Source of the DNA: Gemmataceae bacterium
GTDB lineage: Bacteria; Planctomycetota; Planctomycetia; Gemmatales; Gemmataceae
Assembly: GCA_019636445.1 (NCBI GenBank)
Contig: JAHBXO010000014.1
Location: 57,358-121,357, forward strand
DNA length: 64,000 bases
Direction: 5' to 3'
The position numbers and the translations under genes are program-made. The notes beneath the pieces were generated by a model that made no database searches, was not told where the DNA came from, and worked only from the letters and a program-made list of their open reading frames with translations. Below, one piece after another: positions 11,132 to 20,030 of this stretch. Every line of letters begins with the position of its first letter. The stretch's first letter is position 1.

Positions 11132-11701
11132 GTGCCGACGTCCCTCTCCGATCCGTCGCTTTCGCTTTATCTCGTGCTGGCGGTTGCCTTCGTGATCGCT
11201 TTCGCCGTCTGGTCCCGGAAACGGGATCGCAAGTCGCTGTTGGCCGCCACGGCCTTCGGCCTGTTGCTACTCGCCCTCGTTCTTGTCGACCGCTCGTTCG
11301 AAAGCCCGCGCGAACAGGCGAACCGCCGCGTGCAACTCCTGGCCGACGCCGCCACCGCCCGCGACCCGGACCGCTTCGTCGAACAACTCTCCGACTCTTT
11401 CAACTACAGGGGCGCGACCAAGCAGCAGATGCGCACTTCCGGCATCTGGACGACCCTGCGGAACTTCAACGCCCGCGTCGCGGTCTGGGGATTCGGCAAA
11501 GGTGAATATGAAGAGATCGGCGAAAACGAAATCGAGATCGGATTCTACGCCAAAGGGGAGTCGCCGCAGGGGTTCCGAATGTACTTCATGAAAGCGCGGT
11601 TCGTGCGCGATCCCGATGGTCAGTTTCGAGCGAAGACCGTGAAGTTTTACCCCCCCGAAGGCGGCCGCACGAACGAGGATCCGCCGCCGGGCTTCCCGTG
11701 A
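11132..11701 (+). CDS. Two-pass membrane protein with NTF2-like soluble domain
   Basis: 189 residues from a GTG start. The longer frame upstream overlaps the preceding gene and lacks coding character there; GTG at 11132 follows GCGAGG and lies 11 bases after the previous stop. Two membrane helices (YLVLAVAFVIAFAVW and LLAATAFGLLLLALVLV) are separated by a short basic loop. The remaining 130 residues begin ANRRVQLLADAATARDPDRF and read like an NTF2/SnoaL-type cone: an amphipathic helix, an F-x-Y region, then beta strands ending AKTVKFYPPEGG. The fold call is inference from pattern. No enzymatic residues are identified. Confidence 0.75.
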   Translation: MPTSLSDPSLSLYLVLAVAFVIAFAVWSRKRDRKSLLAATAFGLLLLALVLVDRSFESPREQANRRVQLLADAATARDPDRFVEQLSDSFNYRGATKQQMRTSGIWTTLRNFNARVAVWGFGKGEYEEIGENEIEIGFYAKGESPQGFRMYFMKARFVRDPDGQFRAKTVKFYPPEGGRTNEDPPPGFP

Positions 11702-11719
11702 TCCCGGCGACGGTCGACC

Positions 11720-14005
11720 TTATCGGACGACCATGACCGCCGGCGTCTTCTCGACGTTGCCGGCAGTGTCCTCGGCCTTCGCCACGATCCGCGTCGTCGT
11801 CGCCTCCAGCGTGACGGTCCACTCGCTCAAACTTACTTCGTCGAACTTCGCATCGACGCCGTTCACCGTCACACGCTTCACGATCCCGTTGTCGATGCAG
11901 GTACCACGAACGACGAGTTTGCCGTCCCGGCGCGTCGCTTGTGTCACGACGGTCATTGGCGGCAAGTCGTCCAAAATCTCCGGGAAGGCCGGGAACGGCA
12001 CGCCCGACACTTCGGCTACGCGCGATTCGTTCCCGGTCAACGGCGTCTCTGCCCGGAAGTCCTCCGACTTCGCCAGATACTCCGGCGACCGGGTGCTTGC
12101 CACCATCGCGATCCGGCCCGGCCCGAACCAATCGTGCAGGTAGACCGGCACGCCCTTCTCGGTCTTCGGCTTCGGTCGCGGACCGCCGCCGAGGTTCACG
12201 ATCGCCTTCTGCTTGCTGCCGTCCTGCCAGTTCACCGTCTTCACATTGCGGAAGTGCGTTTCGGCGCGGCCGGTCGGGTTGTCGTCCGAGATTTGAATCA
12301 ACGGCATCCCGCCGGACCGGCAGCCGTCGAAGGTCAAGCCGTCCACAACGAGCTTGCCGTACTGTACGCTCAGGTCGTCGTGGCCGCGGTTGAACGGCTC
12401 GGTGTTCGTTTGGGCAATGCTCACGTTCTTGTAGTAATGGTTGTCGAAGTTCGGGTGGTACACACCGTACGCAGCGTGGTGAATGTCGAGGTTCTCAACC
12501 ACGAGGTTCGGCACCTGCGGCCGGAAGGCGTAGTGGATGTCCCACACCTTCAGGTTCCGCACGACGAACGGATGACGTTCGTCCGGACCGACGCGATTGA
12601 CGCCCTCGCCGAGGTTGACGCCGTAGAGGCCGGTGCTGCTATGGACTTCGTTGTCGTCGAAGCGGACGAACGGCAAGTTGCGCGGGTCGAGGGTCTTCTT
12701 GGTGCCGTCGGGCTGGCGGATCGGGAAGTTCAGCTTGAGGGCGCTCGTCGGCGTGGCCTCGTAGCGGAAGCCGTAATTGCCGCACTCGGCCGCGACGTTG
12801 CGGGTGAAACTGTTGAGGCTGCATGTCCACCAGAAGCCGGCACCCTCATTCTGATCGAACGGCAGCGCCTGCTTCGGCAGCGGCTTGCCCCGCTTGGCAC
12901 CGACGGCGAGGTTGCGGTCGAGGAGGTTGTAGACTTCGGTGCCGTCTTCGAGGAAGAATCCGTGGCCGACGCTCTTGTAGCCGACGTTGTCGCGGACGAC
13001 GAGATAGTCGGTGCCGTGGATGGTGATCCAGCGGTTGTCGCTGTCCCAGACGGAGTTGCCGACGAGGAAGCTGCCGCGCATCGTGTCGCGGCAGAGGTGG
13101 AAGTGGATGGCGTATTTGCCGAGGACGTTCTTCTTGCCAAGGTGGCGGAACTCGGCGTAGGAGATCGAGCCGGCACTGTTCCGGTGGTACATCGTGTGGC
13201 CGCGGACGCCCGCCGGATCGGCCGACTCCACGACCACATTCCGCGAGAGGTTCGCGACTTCACCGCGGTAGTTGCCCTCCCCGGCGTGGTCCATGGTCAG
13301 CGGTGCCGAGAGTTCAATCGCCGCGCCGTCGACCTTCGCGATCGTCGCCTCTTCCGTCTTCGATTCGGTCTTCTTCGCGCCGTGGGTCTGCGTCGCGGTC
13401 ACGATGACCTTGTCGCCGGCCTTCCAACCCGCCGCCCGCTCCGCAAGCACGATCGACGTGGACCCGGCCTTCGCGGTCGCGCCGAGTTTCTGCCACGTGC
13501 GTGCCATCGGTTGGCCGTGCAGGTCCATCCGCCCGCCGCAGCAGACGATGGCCGGGCAGGTCTCCTTGTTCATCCCCTCGACGTAATGCAAACGAATGGT
13601 CGCGGTCTTCCCCTTCGCGATCGGTCGCTCCGGCGTGCCGACGATCAGTTCCGGCATTGGCCCCTTCGGATCGCCAAGTTCACCGTGGGCGTCGCAGTCG
13701 AAGCCGTCCTCGCTGTACGTGTCGCCCGGTTGGATCTTGACGAGACCGACGTTCAGCAGCGTATCGCTGGACGGATCGAACACCAGCGAGCCGCCAATGT
13801 TGACGGCGCGGATCACGGCATCGGACTTCGCATCGTATTCGACGCGATGACCGGGCCGGATCAGGACTTTCGCCCCCGCGCCGGGGACTTTGCCCTCGGC
13901 CCAGGTGGCCGGGTCGGACCATCGGCCGCTCTTTGCGGAGCGGAGGACCGGTTCGGCGGCCGACGCCGAACCCGCAAAGAAGAACACGCAAACCAGGAAT
14001 CGCAT
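11720..14005 (-). CDS. Exported G8-domain / parallel beta-helix protein, CEMIP/TMEM2-like
   Basis: 761 residues with a signal peptide (MRFLVCVFFFAGSASA). The first domain is a G8 domain: SGRWSDPATWAEGKVPGAG, then glycine-spaced strands (RPGHRVEYD, IGGSLVFDP). A long right-handed beta-helix follows. Blocks GHTMYHRNSAG, YAIHFHLC, SDNRWITIHGTDYLVVRDN and GYKSVGHGFFLEDGTE match the arrangement of animal CEMIP (KIAA1199) and TMEM2, which act on hyaluronan. The C-terminal 80 residues form an Ig-like module. Similar G8 proteins occur in bacteria, mostly uncharacterised. A role in binding or cutting extracellular polysaccharide is inference. It lies downstream of the efflux genes but is separated by 88 bases and may be transcribed with them only partly. 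Confidence 0.85.
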   Translation of the reverse strand: MRFLVCVFFFAGSASAAEPVLRSAKSGRWSDPATWAEGKVPGAGAKVLIRPGHRVEYDAKSDAVIRAVNIGGSLVFDPSSDTLLNVGLVKIQPGDTYSEDGFDCDAHGELGDPKGPMPELIVGTPERPIAKGKTATIRLHYVEGMNKETCPAIVCCGGRMDLHGQPMARTWQKLGATAKAGSTSIVLAERAAGWKAGDKVIVTATQTHGAKKTESKTEEATIAKVDGAAIELSAPLTMDHAGEGNYRGEVANLSRNVVVESADPAGVRGHTMYHRNSAGSISYAEFRHLGKKNVLGKYAIHFHLCRDTMRGSFLVGNSVWDSDNRWITIHGTDYLVVRDNVGYKSVGHGFFLEDGTEVYNLLDRNLAVGAKRGKPLPKQALPFDQNEGAGFWWTCSLNSFTRNVAAECGNYGFRYEATPTSALKLNFPIRQPDGTKKTLDPRNLPFVRFDDNEVHSSTGLYGVNLGEGVNRVGPDERHPFVVRNLKVWDIHYAFRPQVPNLVVENLDIHHAAYGVYHPNFDNHYYKNVSIAQTNTEPFNRGHDDLSVQYGKLVVDGLTFDGCRSGGMPLIQISDDNPTGRAETHFRNVKTVNWQDGSKQKAIVNLGGGPRPKPKTEKGVPVYLHDWFGPGRIAMVASTRSPEYLAKSEDFRAETPLTGNESRVAEVSGVPFPAFPEILDDLPPMTVVTQATRRDGKLVVRGTCIDNGIVKRVTVNGVDAKFDEVSLSEWTVTLEATTTRIVAKAEDTAGNVEKTPAVMVVR

Positions 14006-14093
14006 CGGAAATGCCTCGGGGAGGGATCGACCTTCCCATTGTGCATTGAACCGAGGCGAACTACCAATGCAAAAACATCAACTCGGAATCCGC

Positions 14094-14516
14094 TCACTTT
14101 TCCTTGAAGTCGCCGGTGTACGGCTTCGAGCCGACCTTGCCGCCGACGGTGCCGGTCAGCTTCTTGTCGGTTTTGAACGCGGCATTCTTCCCGACGAAAA
14201 CCGACGACCGGCCGCTCGGGTCGTCCTTCGTCGGTTTCGGTTCCAACTTCACGGTCGTGGCGGGATTGGTCGTTTTCAGCGAGAGGATCAGCGATTTCGA
14301 ATCGATCGCGGCGGCCTTGCCCTTGTGCAGATCCTTGTGATCGCCATAGACGTAGACCGTCACTTCGCCGGTCTCGCGGTCGGCGACGACTTCGAGGTGG
14401 TACTCCTCCTCGCCCCATTCGACGACGGGTCCCTTGTGCGGGCCGAGGTGGTCGTCGTCTTCCCGGGCCATCGAGACGCCGGCGAGCAGGGCCACGGCGA
14501 GCAGAGCGCGCATCAT
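14094..14516 (-). CDS. Small exported protein coupled to the RND pump gene
   Basis: 140 residues with a short signal peptide (ALLAVALLAGVSMA) followed by an acidic/histidine stretch REDDDHLGPHKGP and a beta-rich domain (EYHLEVVADRETGEVTVYVY, GDHKDLHKG). The ATG overlaps the pump stop by four bases (ATGA), so it is translationally coupled. The many Asp, Glu and His residues early in the mature protein, together with the location, suggest a periplasmic metal-binding accessory; this is inference. I recognise no named family. The two adjacent ATG codons differ by one residue. Confidence 0.78.
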   Translation of the reverse strand: MMRALLAVALLAGVSMAREDDDHLGPHKGPVVEWGEEEYHLEVVADRETGEVTVYVYGDHKDLHKGKAAAIDSKSLILSLKTTNPATTVKLEPKPTKDDPSGRSSVFVGKNAAFKTDKKLTGTVGGKVGSKPYTGDFKEK

Positions 14517-17500
14517 CGTTCTCCTTCGGGTTCACGCGGAAGTCCCGGAGCTACGTGCAACGGGATCGGTTCGGCCGGTTCGTCCAGGCCGTCCGGTTCG
14601 GAATGGGCCGCGAGGCGGGCGGCGGACGCGCCGCTGAACCGCCAGAAGAGGCCGGGGTGGATCAGGAACTCGCAAAAGGTCGACGTCACGAGACCGCCGA
14701 GAATCACGGTGGCGACGGGGTAGAGGATTTCGCGGCCGGGCTGATGGCCGGCGACGACGAGGGGCACGAGCGCGATGCCGGCGGTGAGCGCGGTCATCAG
14801 CACGGGGGCAAGCCGTTCGAGGCTGCCGCGCAGGATCATCGTCTGGCTGAACGGTTCGCCTTCGCGGCGCATCAGGTGCGTGTAGTGGGTGACGAGCAGG
14901 ATGCCGTTGCGCACGGCGATACCGCCGAGCGAGATGAACCCGACGAGGCTGGCGACCGTGAGCGTTTGCCCCGTGAGGACGAGCGCGAGCACGCCACCGA
15001 TGAACGCTGTCGGGATGGCGTTCAGGATTTGCAGGACAATGCGGACCGACGGCACGAGCATCAGCAGGGTGAAGAACATGCCGACGAACGAGACGAGGGC
15101 GAGCACGGCGATGAGCCGCGTGGCGCGCCGCTGGTTCTCGAACAGGCCTCCGTACTCCACGAAATAGCCTTCGGGCAAGGGCACGTCCCGCGCCACGGCG
15201 GCGCGGATGTCGGCCACGACGGAGACAAGATCGCGCCCCACGGCATTGCAGCGCACCACGATGCGCCGGCGCACGTTCTCGCGCTTCAACTGGTTCGCGC
15301 CCGAGTCGCCGCCGGTCGGCGGGGTCACGTCCGCGATTTCGCCAAGGCGCACCGCACCGCGGCCATCGGGCAACTCGAGCCGCAGGTCCTTCAGGTTGCC
15401 GATCTCGGCGCGGTACGGTTCGTCCAGCCGAACGAGCAGATCGAAGCGCCGCTGCCCCTCGATCACTTGCGAAACGACCTCGCCGTTGAGGGCGGTCTGC
15501 ACGAACTGGCCCACAAACGCCCGATCCAGGCCGAAGAGCGCGAGGTCGTCCGGCCGCAGCCGGATGTGGATCTCATCCACCTTGCGGATCTGCTCGACCG
15601 CGAGCGAACCGACGCCGGGCACGCCGGACGCGACGGCGCGGATCCGCTTCGTCAGCCGCTCCAATTCGTCCAGGTCGTCGCCGAACACCTTGATGGCGAT
15701 CTGCGCCTTGCTCCCGGTCAGGTTCTCGCTGATGAGGTGGGCGAGCGGCTGCTCGATTTCGGCCTCGACTCCGGGCACTTCGGCCGCGACTTCCCGCTGG
15801 ATCGTCTCCAGCACCTCCGCCCGGTCCAGCCCGCAGTCCGGGTTGATTTGGATGATGATGTCGCTGGCGTTCGGCGGGTCGACGTGCTCGTCCATCTCGG
15901 CGCGGCCCGTCTTGCGGATGAAGGAGCGGATCATCCCGTTCGGGTTCTCCGGCGTCCGCAACCAAGCGCGCAGCTTGGCGTCGACGAGTTTCATCATCTC
16001 CCGGTTCGCGCCGAGCGAACTGCCGGCGGGGAGCGAGGTGCTGAGTTGAACGGTGCCTTCGTCGAATGGCGGGAGGAAGTCGCCGCCGAGTTGGGTCAAT
16101 CGCCAGGCGCTGTAGCCGACGGCGAGCCAGGTGGCGAGGAGGAGCAAACCGGCTCGCTTCATGCTGAACCGGATCACGTGGCCCATTGCCCATTTGAGCG
16201 CCCGCAAGAGCCAGCCGTCGCGCTCGGCGTGGACGGCGCGGGAGCGGGCGAGGAGGTAATACGCGAGCACCGGCGTGACGGTGAGCGAAACGACGAGCGA
16301 AGCGAGGATGGAGACGATGTAGGCGATGCCGAGTGGCGTGAAGAGCCGGCCCTCCATGCCGGAGAGGGCGAAGAGCGGGAGGAAGACGAGGATGACGACG
16401 GCCGTGCCGAAGACGATCGACGAGCGGATCTCGGCGCTCGCCTCGTAGACGACGCGCAGGGCGGGTAACGGCTCGGGCAGGTGGGCGTTCTCGCGCAGCC
16501 GACGGAAGATGTTCTCGACGTCCACGATGGCGTCGTCCACCAGTTCGCCCATCGCGACGGCGATGCCGCCGAGCGTCATGATGTTGATCGAAAGCGACGT
16601 GCCGGTGAGCAGGCCGATCCACTGGAAGACGAGCGCGGTGATCGCCAGCGAGAGCGGGATGGCCGCGAGGGAGATGAACGTCGTGCGGACGTTCAGGAGG
16701 AACAGGAACAGGATGACGAGGACGAGACCGGCGCCGAGAACGAGCGCCTCGCCGACGTTGGCGATGCCGCGATCGATGAAGTCCCGCTGTTCGTAGAGCG
16801 ACGTTTCGATCGCCGCCTCGACGGGCAGTGTCGGCTCGATTTCGTCGAGCGCCGCCTGCACCGCCGCGCTGAGGGCTCGCGTGTCGTGGTGGGGCTGCTT
16901 GATGACGGTGAGCGCGACGCCGGCCGCGCCATTGATGCCCGCTTCGCCCCGGCGCACCGCGGCGGCCTCGACGACGCGCGCGACGTTCTCCAGCAGGATG
17001 GGCCGTTTGGCGTTCGCCTTCACCGGGATGCGCCGGAGGTCGGCGACCACGCGCTCCGGTTGCGGGCCGAGCCGCCCGATCACGCGGATCGGCCGTTCCA
17101 GGCCGTCCCGGTCGGAGAAGCCGCCGGTATAGTTTACGTTGTTCGCCTGCAGCGCCCGCTCCACGTCCTGGAGGCTCACGCTGTATTCGTGCAGTGCGGT
17201 GGGGTCGACAAGCACCTGGTACTGCTTCCGGCCGCCGCCGAGCACGATCACCTGCGACAGGCCCGAAATCTTCAACAGCCGTGGGCGCACGACCCAGTCG
17301 GCGAGCGTGCGCAGGTGGATGTCCCGGCGTTCGGCACCCGTAAAGACGACGGTCCGCTCCCGACCATCGACTATCGCCCGTACGCGCCGGTCGCCGCCAG
17401 GTTCGGGTTCGCTCCAGCGAACATCGGCGACCGGAACCGAGACCCACCGGTCGGGGCGACGTCGATCGGTCACCTTCCACGCGAACAACTTCGGTTCGGC

Positions 17501-18010
17501 ATCGCCAACCCGCTCCAGGCACAGGTCCGAATTCGGCACGGCCGCGAGGTCCCCGCCGTTCGGCCCGAGTCGCGCTCGTAGACCCGCGATCAGGAATTGC
17601 CCGAGGATCGAACTCACCGGCGACATCTGTGGGCGGATTTCCGGAGGCAGGTCGGCCGCGACGACCGACAGCCGCTCCTGCACCGTTTGCCGCGCCTGCT
17701 TGATGTCCGTGCCCCAGCCGAATTCGACGACGACGACGGAGAGGCCGAACCCCGATTGCGTGCGTACGTCCTGCACGCCGCTCGCGCCGAGCATCGCCGA
17801 TTCGACCGGGTAGGTCACGAGCGTTTCGACCTCCTCGGGGGCGAGGCCGTGGCTCTCGGTCATGATGGTGACGCGGGGCCGATCGAGGTCCGGGAAGACG
17901 TCGATGGGCATGTGCGCGGCCGTGAACGCCCCGTAGCCGAGGAGAAACAGGCAAACGAGCACCACGAAGGCGCGGTGGCGCAGCGAGAATCGGATGATCG
18001 CATTCAGCAT
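14513..18010 (-). CDS. HME-family RND efflux pump (CusA/CzcA-like) with extra N-terminal insert
   Basis: 1165 residues, longer than the usual 1030-1070. It should export heavy-metal cations across the envelope using proton flow. Family features: MPIDVFPDLDRPRV at the N-terminus, TLADWVVRPRLLKISG, and in helix 4 the HME signature MGELVDDAIVDVENIFRRLREN. The second half repeats the RND fold (KAQIAIKVFGDDLDEL, LVGFISLGGIAVRNGILLVTHY). Residues about 148-228 are an extra segment not expected in CusA/CzcA. The start lies 10 bases after the CusB-like stop. No outer-membrane factor is present in the window. Metal specificity (Cu/Ag versus Zn/Co/Cd) cannot be read from sequence here. Confidence 0.93.
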   Translation of the reverse strand: MLNAIIRFSLRHRAFVVLVCLFLLGYGAFTAAHMPIDVFPDLDRPRVTIMTESHGLAPEEVETLVTYPVESAMLGASGVQDVRTQSGFGLSVVVVEFGWGTDIKQARQTVQERLSVVAADLPPEIRPQMSPVSSILGQFLIAGLRARLGPNGGDLAAVPNSDLCLERVGDAEPKLFAWKVTDRRRPDRWVSVPVADVRWSEPEPGGDRRVRAIVDGRERTVVFTGAERRDIHLRTLADWVVRPRLLKISGLSQVIVLGGGRKQYQVLVDPTALHEYSVSLQDVERALQANNVNYTGGFSDRDGLERPIRVIGRLGPQPERVVADLRRIPVKANAKRPILLENVARVVEAAAVRRGEAGINGAAGVALTVIKQPHHDTRALSAAVQAALDEIEPTLPVEAAIETSLYEQRDFIDRGIANVGEALVLGAGLVLVILFLFLLNVRTTFISLAAIPLSLAITALVFQWIGLLTGTSLSINIMTLGGIAVAMGELVDDAIVDVENIFRRLRENAHLPEPLPALRVVYEASAEIRSSIVFGTAVVILVFLPLFALSGMEGRLFTPLGIAYIVSILASLVVSLTVTPVLAYYLLARSRAVHAERDGWLLRALKWAMGHVIRFSMKRAGLLLLATWLAVGYSAWRLTQLGGDFLPPFDEGTVQLSTSLPAGSSLGANREMMKLVDAKLRAWLRTPENPNGMIRSFIRKTGRAEMDEHVDPPNASDIIIQINPDCGLDRAEVLETIQREVAAEVPGVEAEIEQPLAHLISENLTGSKAQIAIKVFGDDLDELERLTKRIRAVASGVPGVGSLAVEQIRKVDEIHIRLRPDDLALFGLDRAFVGQFVQTALNGEVVSQVIEGQRRFDLLVRLDEPYRAEIGNLKDLRLELPDGRGAVRLGEIADVTPPTGGDSGANQLKRENVRRRIVVRCNAVGRDLVSVVADIRAAVARDVPLPEGYFVEYGGLFENQRRATRLIAVLALVSFVGMFFTLLMLVPSVRIVLQILNAIPTAFIGGVLALVLTGQTLTVASLVGFISLGGIAVRNGILLVTHYTHLMRREGEPFSQTMILRGSLERLAPVLMTALTAGIALVPLVVAGHQPGREILYPVATVILGGLVTSTFCEFLIHPGLFWRFSGASAARLAAHSEPDGLDEPAEPIPLHVAPGLPREPEGER

Positions 18011-18020
18011 GGATGTCCCG

Positions 18021-19382
18021 TTAGTGCTCGTGGCCGTGATCGTGCCCGTGGCCGCCGCCTTCGGCCGCGGACGCCTTCAATGCCCGATTGAGCGCCGCGG
18101 CCCGATTCAGCACGACGTAATCGGCTTCGGTGACGCTGCCGTCGTTCGCCACCACCACTTCGTCCCGTTCCTCGTGGAGGACGTGGACCGGCTTGCGGAG
18201 GAATACGTCCCCGCTCTGCACGAAGACGTACGTCTCCGCTCCCTCGCGGACGACGCCGCCTGCCGGGAGCACGAACGGGGGAATCGCGGTCGTGCCGTCC
18301 TGCGACGGCGTGGACAACTTCTCGACCGGCACGCGCAGGCGGACACGCTGGCCGGGCCGGTACCGCCACAGGAAATGCCGCGCGCCGTCCCGCTCGATCA
18401 TTTTCGGCTCGTTCTCCAGCGGCAGATAGAACGCGAACGTGCGCGTGACCGGGTCCACCTGGTTCGACAGGTGCCGGATTGCCAACGGTTCCTGCGGCTT
18501 CCAAGCTCCCGGCGCCTCGTCCGCGAACTCCGCGCGGATCGGCAAGCGGTCCCGGATCGCCCGCGCCAATGCCTCCGCCTCCGTCTTGAATGCCCGCCCC
18601 TCCACGTAGAGTTTCTGGTGATTCGCGAGCGTCGCGAGCGACTGCCCCGCCGGCACCGATTCGCCCAGGCTCGCCTTCAGGTCCTGCACCTCGAACACCT
18701 GGCCGGGCGATCCCGGCGCAGACACCGTCACCTGGGTGACGATCTCCCCCTTTTCCGCCCGATCGACCTGTTCGGCCGAAAAACCGAAGAGCGCGAGCTG
18801 CCGACGGTACGCCTGCACCTGCGTGGTGAACCGCTTGACCTGGCTCTCCTCGTCGATGAGCGCCGTGCCGGATTGGGTGCCTTTCTTGACGGCCTCGGCT
18901 ATGCGGTCGCGCCGCGAGGTCGCGATCTCCAGCTCTCGTGCACTCTTCACGAGATCCGTCTGCGAGCCCTGCAGGTATTCGCTGGCCAAGTGCAGCACGA
19001 AGAGCGCGTCGCCCGCCTTCACGGTGTCGCCTGGCTTCGCCAGAATCTCCGCGACGATCCCCGCCACGCGCGACGGCACCGACCGATCGCTCTCTCCCGG
19101 CCGATCCACGACCGATCCGGGTATCGCGATGGTCCGCCAGTACTCGCGCGGTTCGATCGTATCGACCAGAAGGCCGAGATTCTTCTGTGCCTGGGGCGAC
19201 AGCTTCACTCGATCTGCGCCCCCATGATCATGCCCGTCCGGTTCCGGCACCGAGTCGCCCGGTGCGCTGGTTCCCGGGAACAAATGCGGCACCCAGCGGT
19301 CCTGGTGCCGATAAGCCGCAAAGGCACCGGCGGACGCCAGCGCGACCGCGCCGGCCGTAGCCAACCAACGACGGATGCTCAT
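18021..19382 (-). CDS. Periplasmic adaptor of RND efflux pump (CusB/CzcB-like)
   Basis: 453 residues. One N-terminal membrane or signal segment (WLATAGAVALASAGAFAA) is followed by a histidine-containing linker (DGHDHGGADR), a barrel-sandwich half (VPSRVAGIVAEILAKPGDTVKAGDALF, typical lipoyl-like turn), a long alpha-hairpin (about residues 150-215), the second half (VTVSAPGSPGQVFEVQ, SLGESVPAGQSLATL) and beta-barrel domains. The C-terminal tail GGGHGHDHGHEH is strongly histidine-rich and probably binds metal. It stands directly upstream of the pump with a 10-base gap. The adaptor links the inner-membrane pump to an outer-membrane channel, which must be encoded elsewhere. Confidence 0.93.
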   Translation of the reverse strand: MSIRRWLATAGAVALASAGAFAAYRHQDRWVPHLFPGTSAPGDSVPEPDGHDHGGADRVKLSPQAQKNLGLLVDTIEPREYWRTIAIPGSVVDRPGESDRSVPSRVAGIVAEILAKPGDTVKAGDALFVLHLASEYLQGSQTDLVKSARELEIATSRRDRIAEAVKKGTQSGTALIDEESQVKRFTTQVQAYRRQLALFGFSAEQVDRAEKGEIVTQVTVSAPGSPGQVFEVQDLKASLGESVPAGQSLATLANHQKLYVEGRAFKTEAEALARAIRDRLPIRAEFADEAPGAWKPQEPLAIRHLSNQVDPVTRTFAFYLPLENEPKMIERDGARHFLWRYRPGQRVRLRVPVEKLSTPSQDGTTAIPPFVLPAGGVVREGAETYVFVQSGDVFLRKPVHVLHEERDEVVVANDGSVTEADYVVLNRAAALNRALKASAAEGGGHGHDHGHEH

Positions 19383-19442
19383 GACAGACTCGGAAATAAC
19401 GAAATATCTGGGTTCGACGCGAAGAACGGCGCGCAGTAACGC

Positions 19443-19781
19443 CTAGATTTGAATTGTGAGATGGACAAGCCAGCGAGGACGGGCCGGATCGGAAGAAACG
19501 AACGCGCTCCGTTCGACGATCGGAGTTTTGAAGGTCAACGGGACAGCGGTTGGTTCGATGATGGCGGGCGCGTCGATGGGATCAAAAGATGAGTCGGGCG
19601 AGAACACGGCCGGCTTCGGATGCGGCGGCTTCGCCAGCGGGCAATCGGGTTCGTGGTGGACGGGTTCCGTCGTATCGCCCGTCGTCGGACCGGTCGCGTG
19701 GTGGTCGGCTTCGCACGCGCAGACGCGGAACGGGAGTGGCCCCGCCAGGAGCAAAGCGGCCATGATGATCCGAGCGATCAT
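19443..19781 (-). CDS. Small exported Cys/His-rich protein leading the efflux operon
   Basis: 112 residues. The leader MIARIIMAALLLAGPLPFRV is followed by CACEADHHATGPTTGDTTEP and HHEPDCPLAKPPHP: three cysteines and four histidines in about 30 residues, typical of a periplasmic metal-binding peptide. The frame is open to a TTG at 19817, but ATG at 19781 starts directly on the hydrophobic leader. It lies 60 bases upstream of the adaptor gene on the same strand. A role in sensing or handing over metal ions to the pump is inference. I recognise no named family, and no ribosome site stands out. Confidence 0.7.
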   Translation of the reverse strand: MIARIIMAALLLAGPLPFRVCACEADHHATGPTTGDTTEPVHHEPDCPLAKPPHPKPAVFSPDSSFDPIDAPAIIEPTAVPLTFKTPIVERSAFVSSDPARPRWLVHLTIQI

Positions 19782-19854
19782 GCCAATACGATAGCGACCC
19801 AACGCAGCGTCGGTCAAGCTCGCAGACCGTGCAATTCGGATCGCGCGCGAACTC

Positions 19855-19882
19855 TTGGCGGCAAAGGTTGTCTTTGTAAACT
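19855..19882 (+). promoter_or_regulatory. Probable promoter of tRNA-Lys
   Basis: TTGGCG (19855-19860), 16-base spacer, TAAACT (19877-19882), ending ten bases before the tRNA 5' end. Spacing and distance suit a sigma-70-type start. Confidence 0.45.
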
Positions 19883-19891
19883 GAAAGTTCT

Positions 19892-19964
19892 GGAGCCGTA
19901 GCTCAGATGGTAGAGCAGCAGACTTTTAATCTGCGGGTCGTGGGTTCGATCCCCACCGGCTTCA
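19892..19964 (+). tRNA. tRNA-Lys (anticodon TTT)
   Basis: 73 bases fold as a full cloverleaf: acceptor GGAGCCG/CGGCTTC (one G-T pair), D stem GCTC/GAGC, anticodon stem GCAGA/TCTGC with loop CTTTTAA and anticodon TTT at 19925-19927, T stem GTGGG/CCCAC with loop TTCGATC, discriminator A. The 3' CCA is not encoded. Confidence 0.98.
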
Positions 19965-19987
19965 CTGGATTCCCTTTCTCGGAACCG

Positions 19988-20015
19988 TCGCGACCGAGCC
20001 TCGGCTCGGTCGCGA
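19988..20015. terminator. Terminator-like hairpin between tRNA-Lys and the isc genes
   Basis: Perfect 12-base-pair stem TCGCGACCGAGC/GCTCGGTCGCGA around a CTCG loop. It sits between convergent transcripts and could stop both, although neither side has a clear T run. Confidence 0.6.
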
Positions 20016-20030
20016 GTAACCGAACCGACA

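Noticed and set aside
11939..14107. 722-codon plus-strand frame opposite the G8 protein
   Set aside because: Shadow frame; the minus-strand frame has a signal peptide and recognisable domains.
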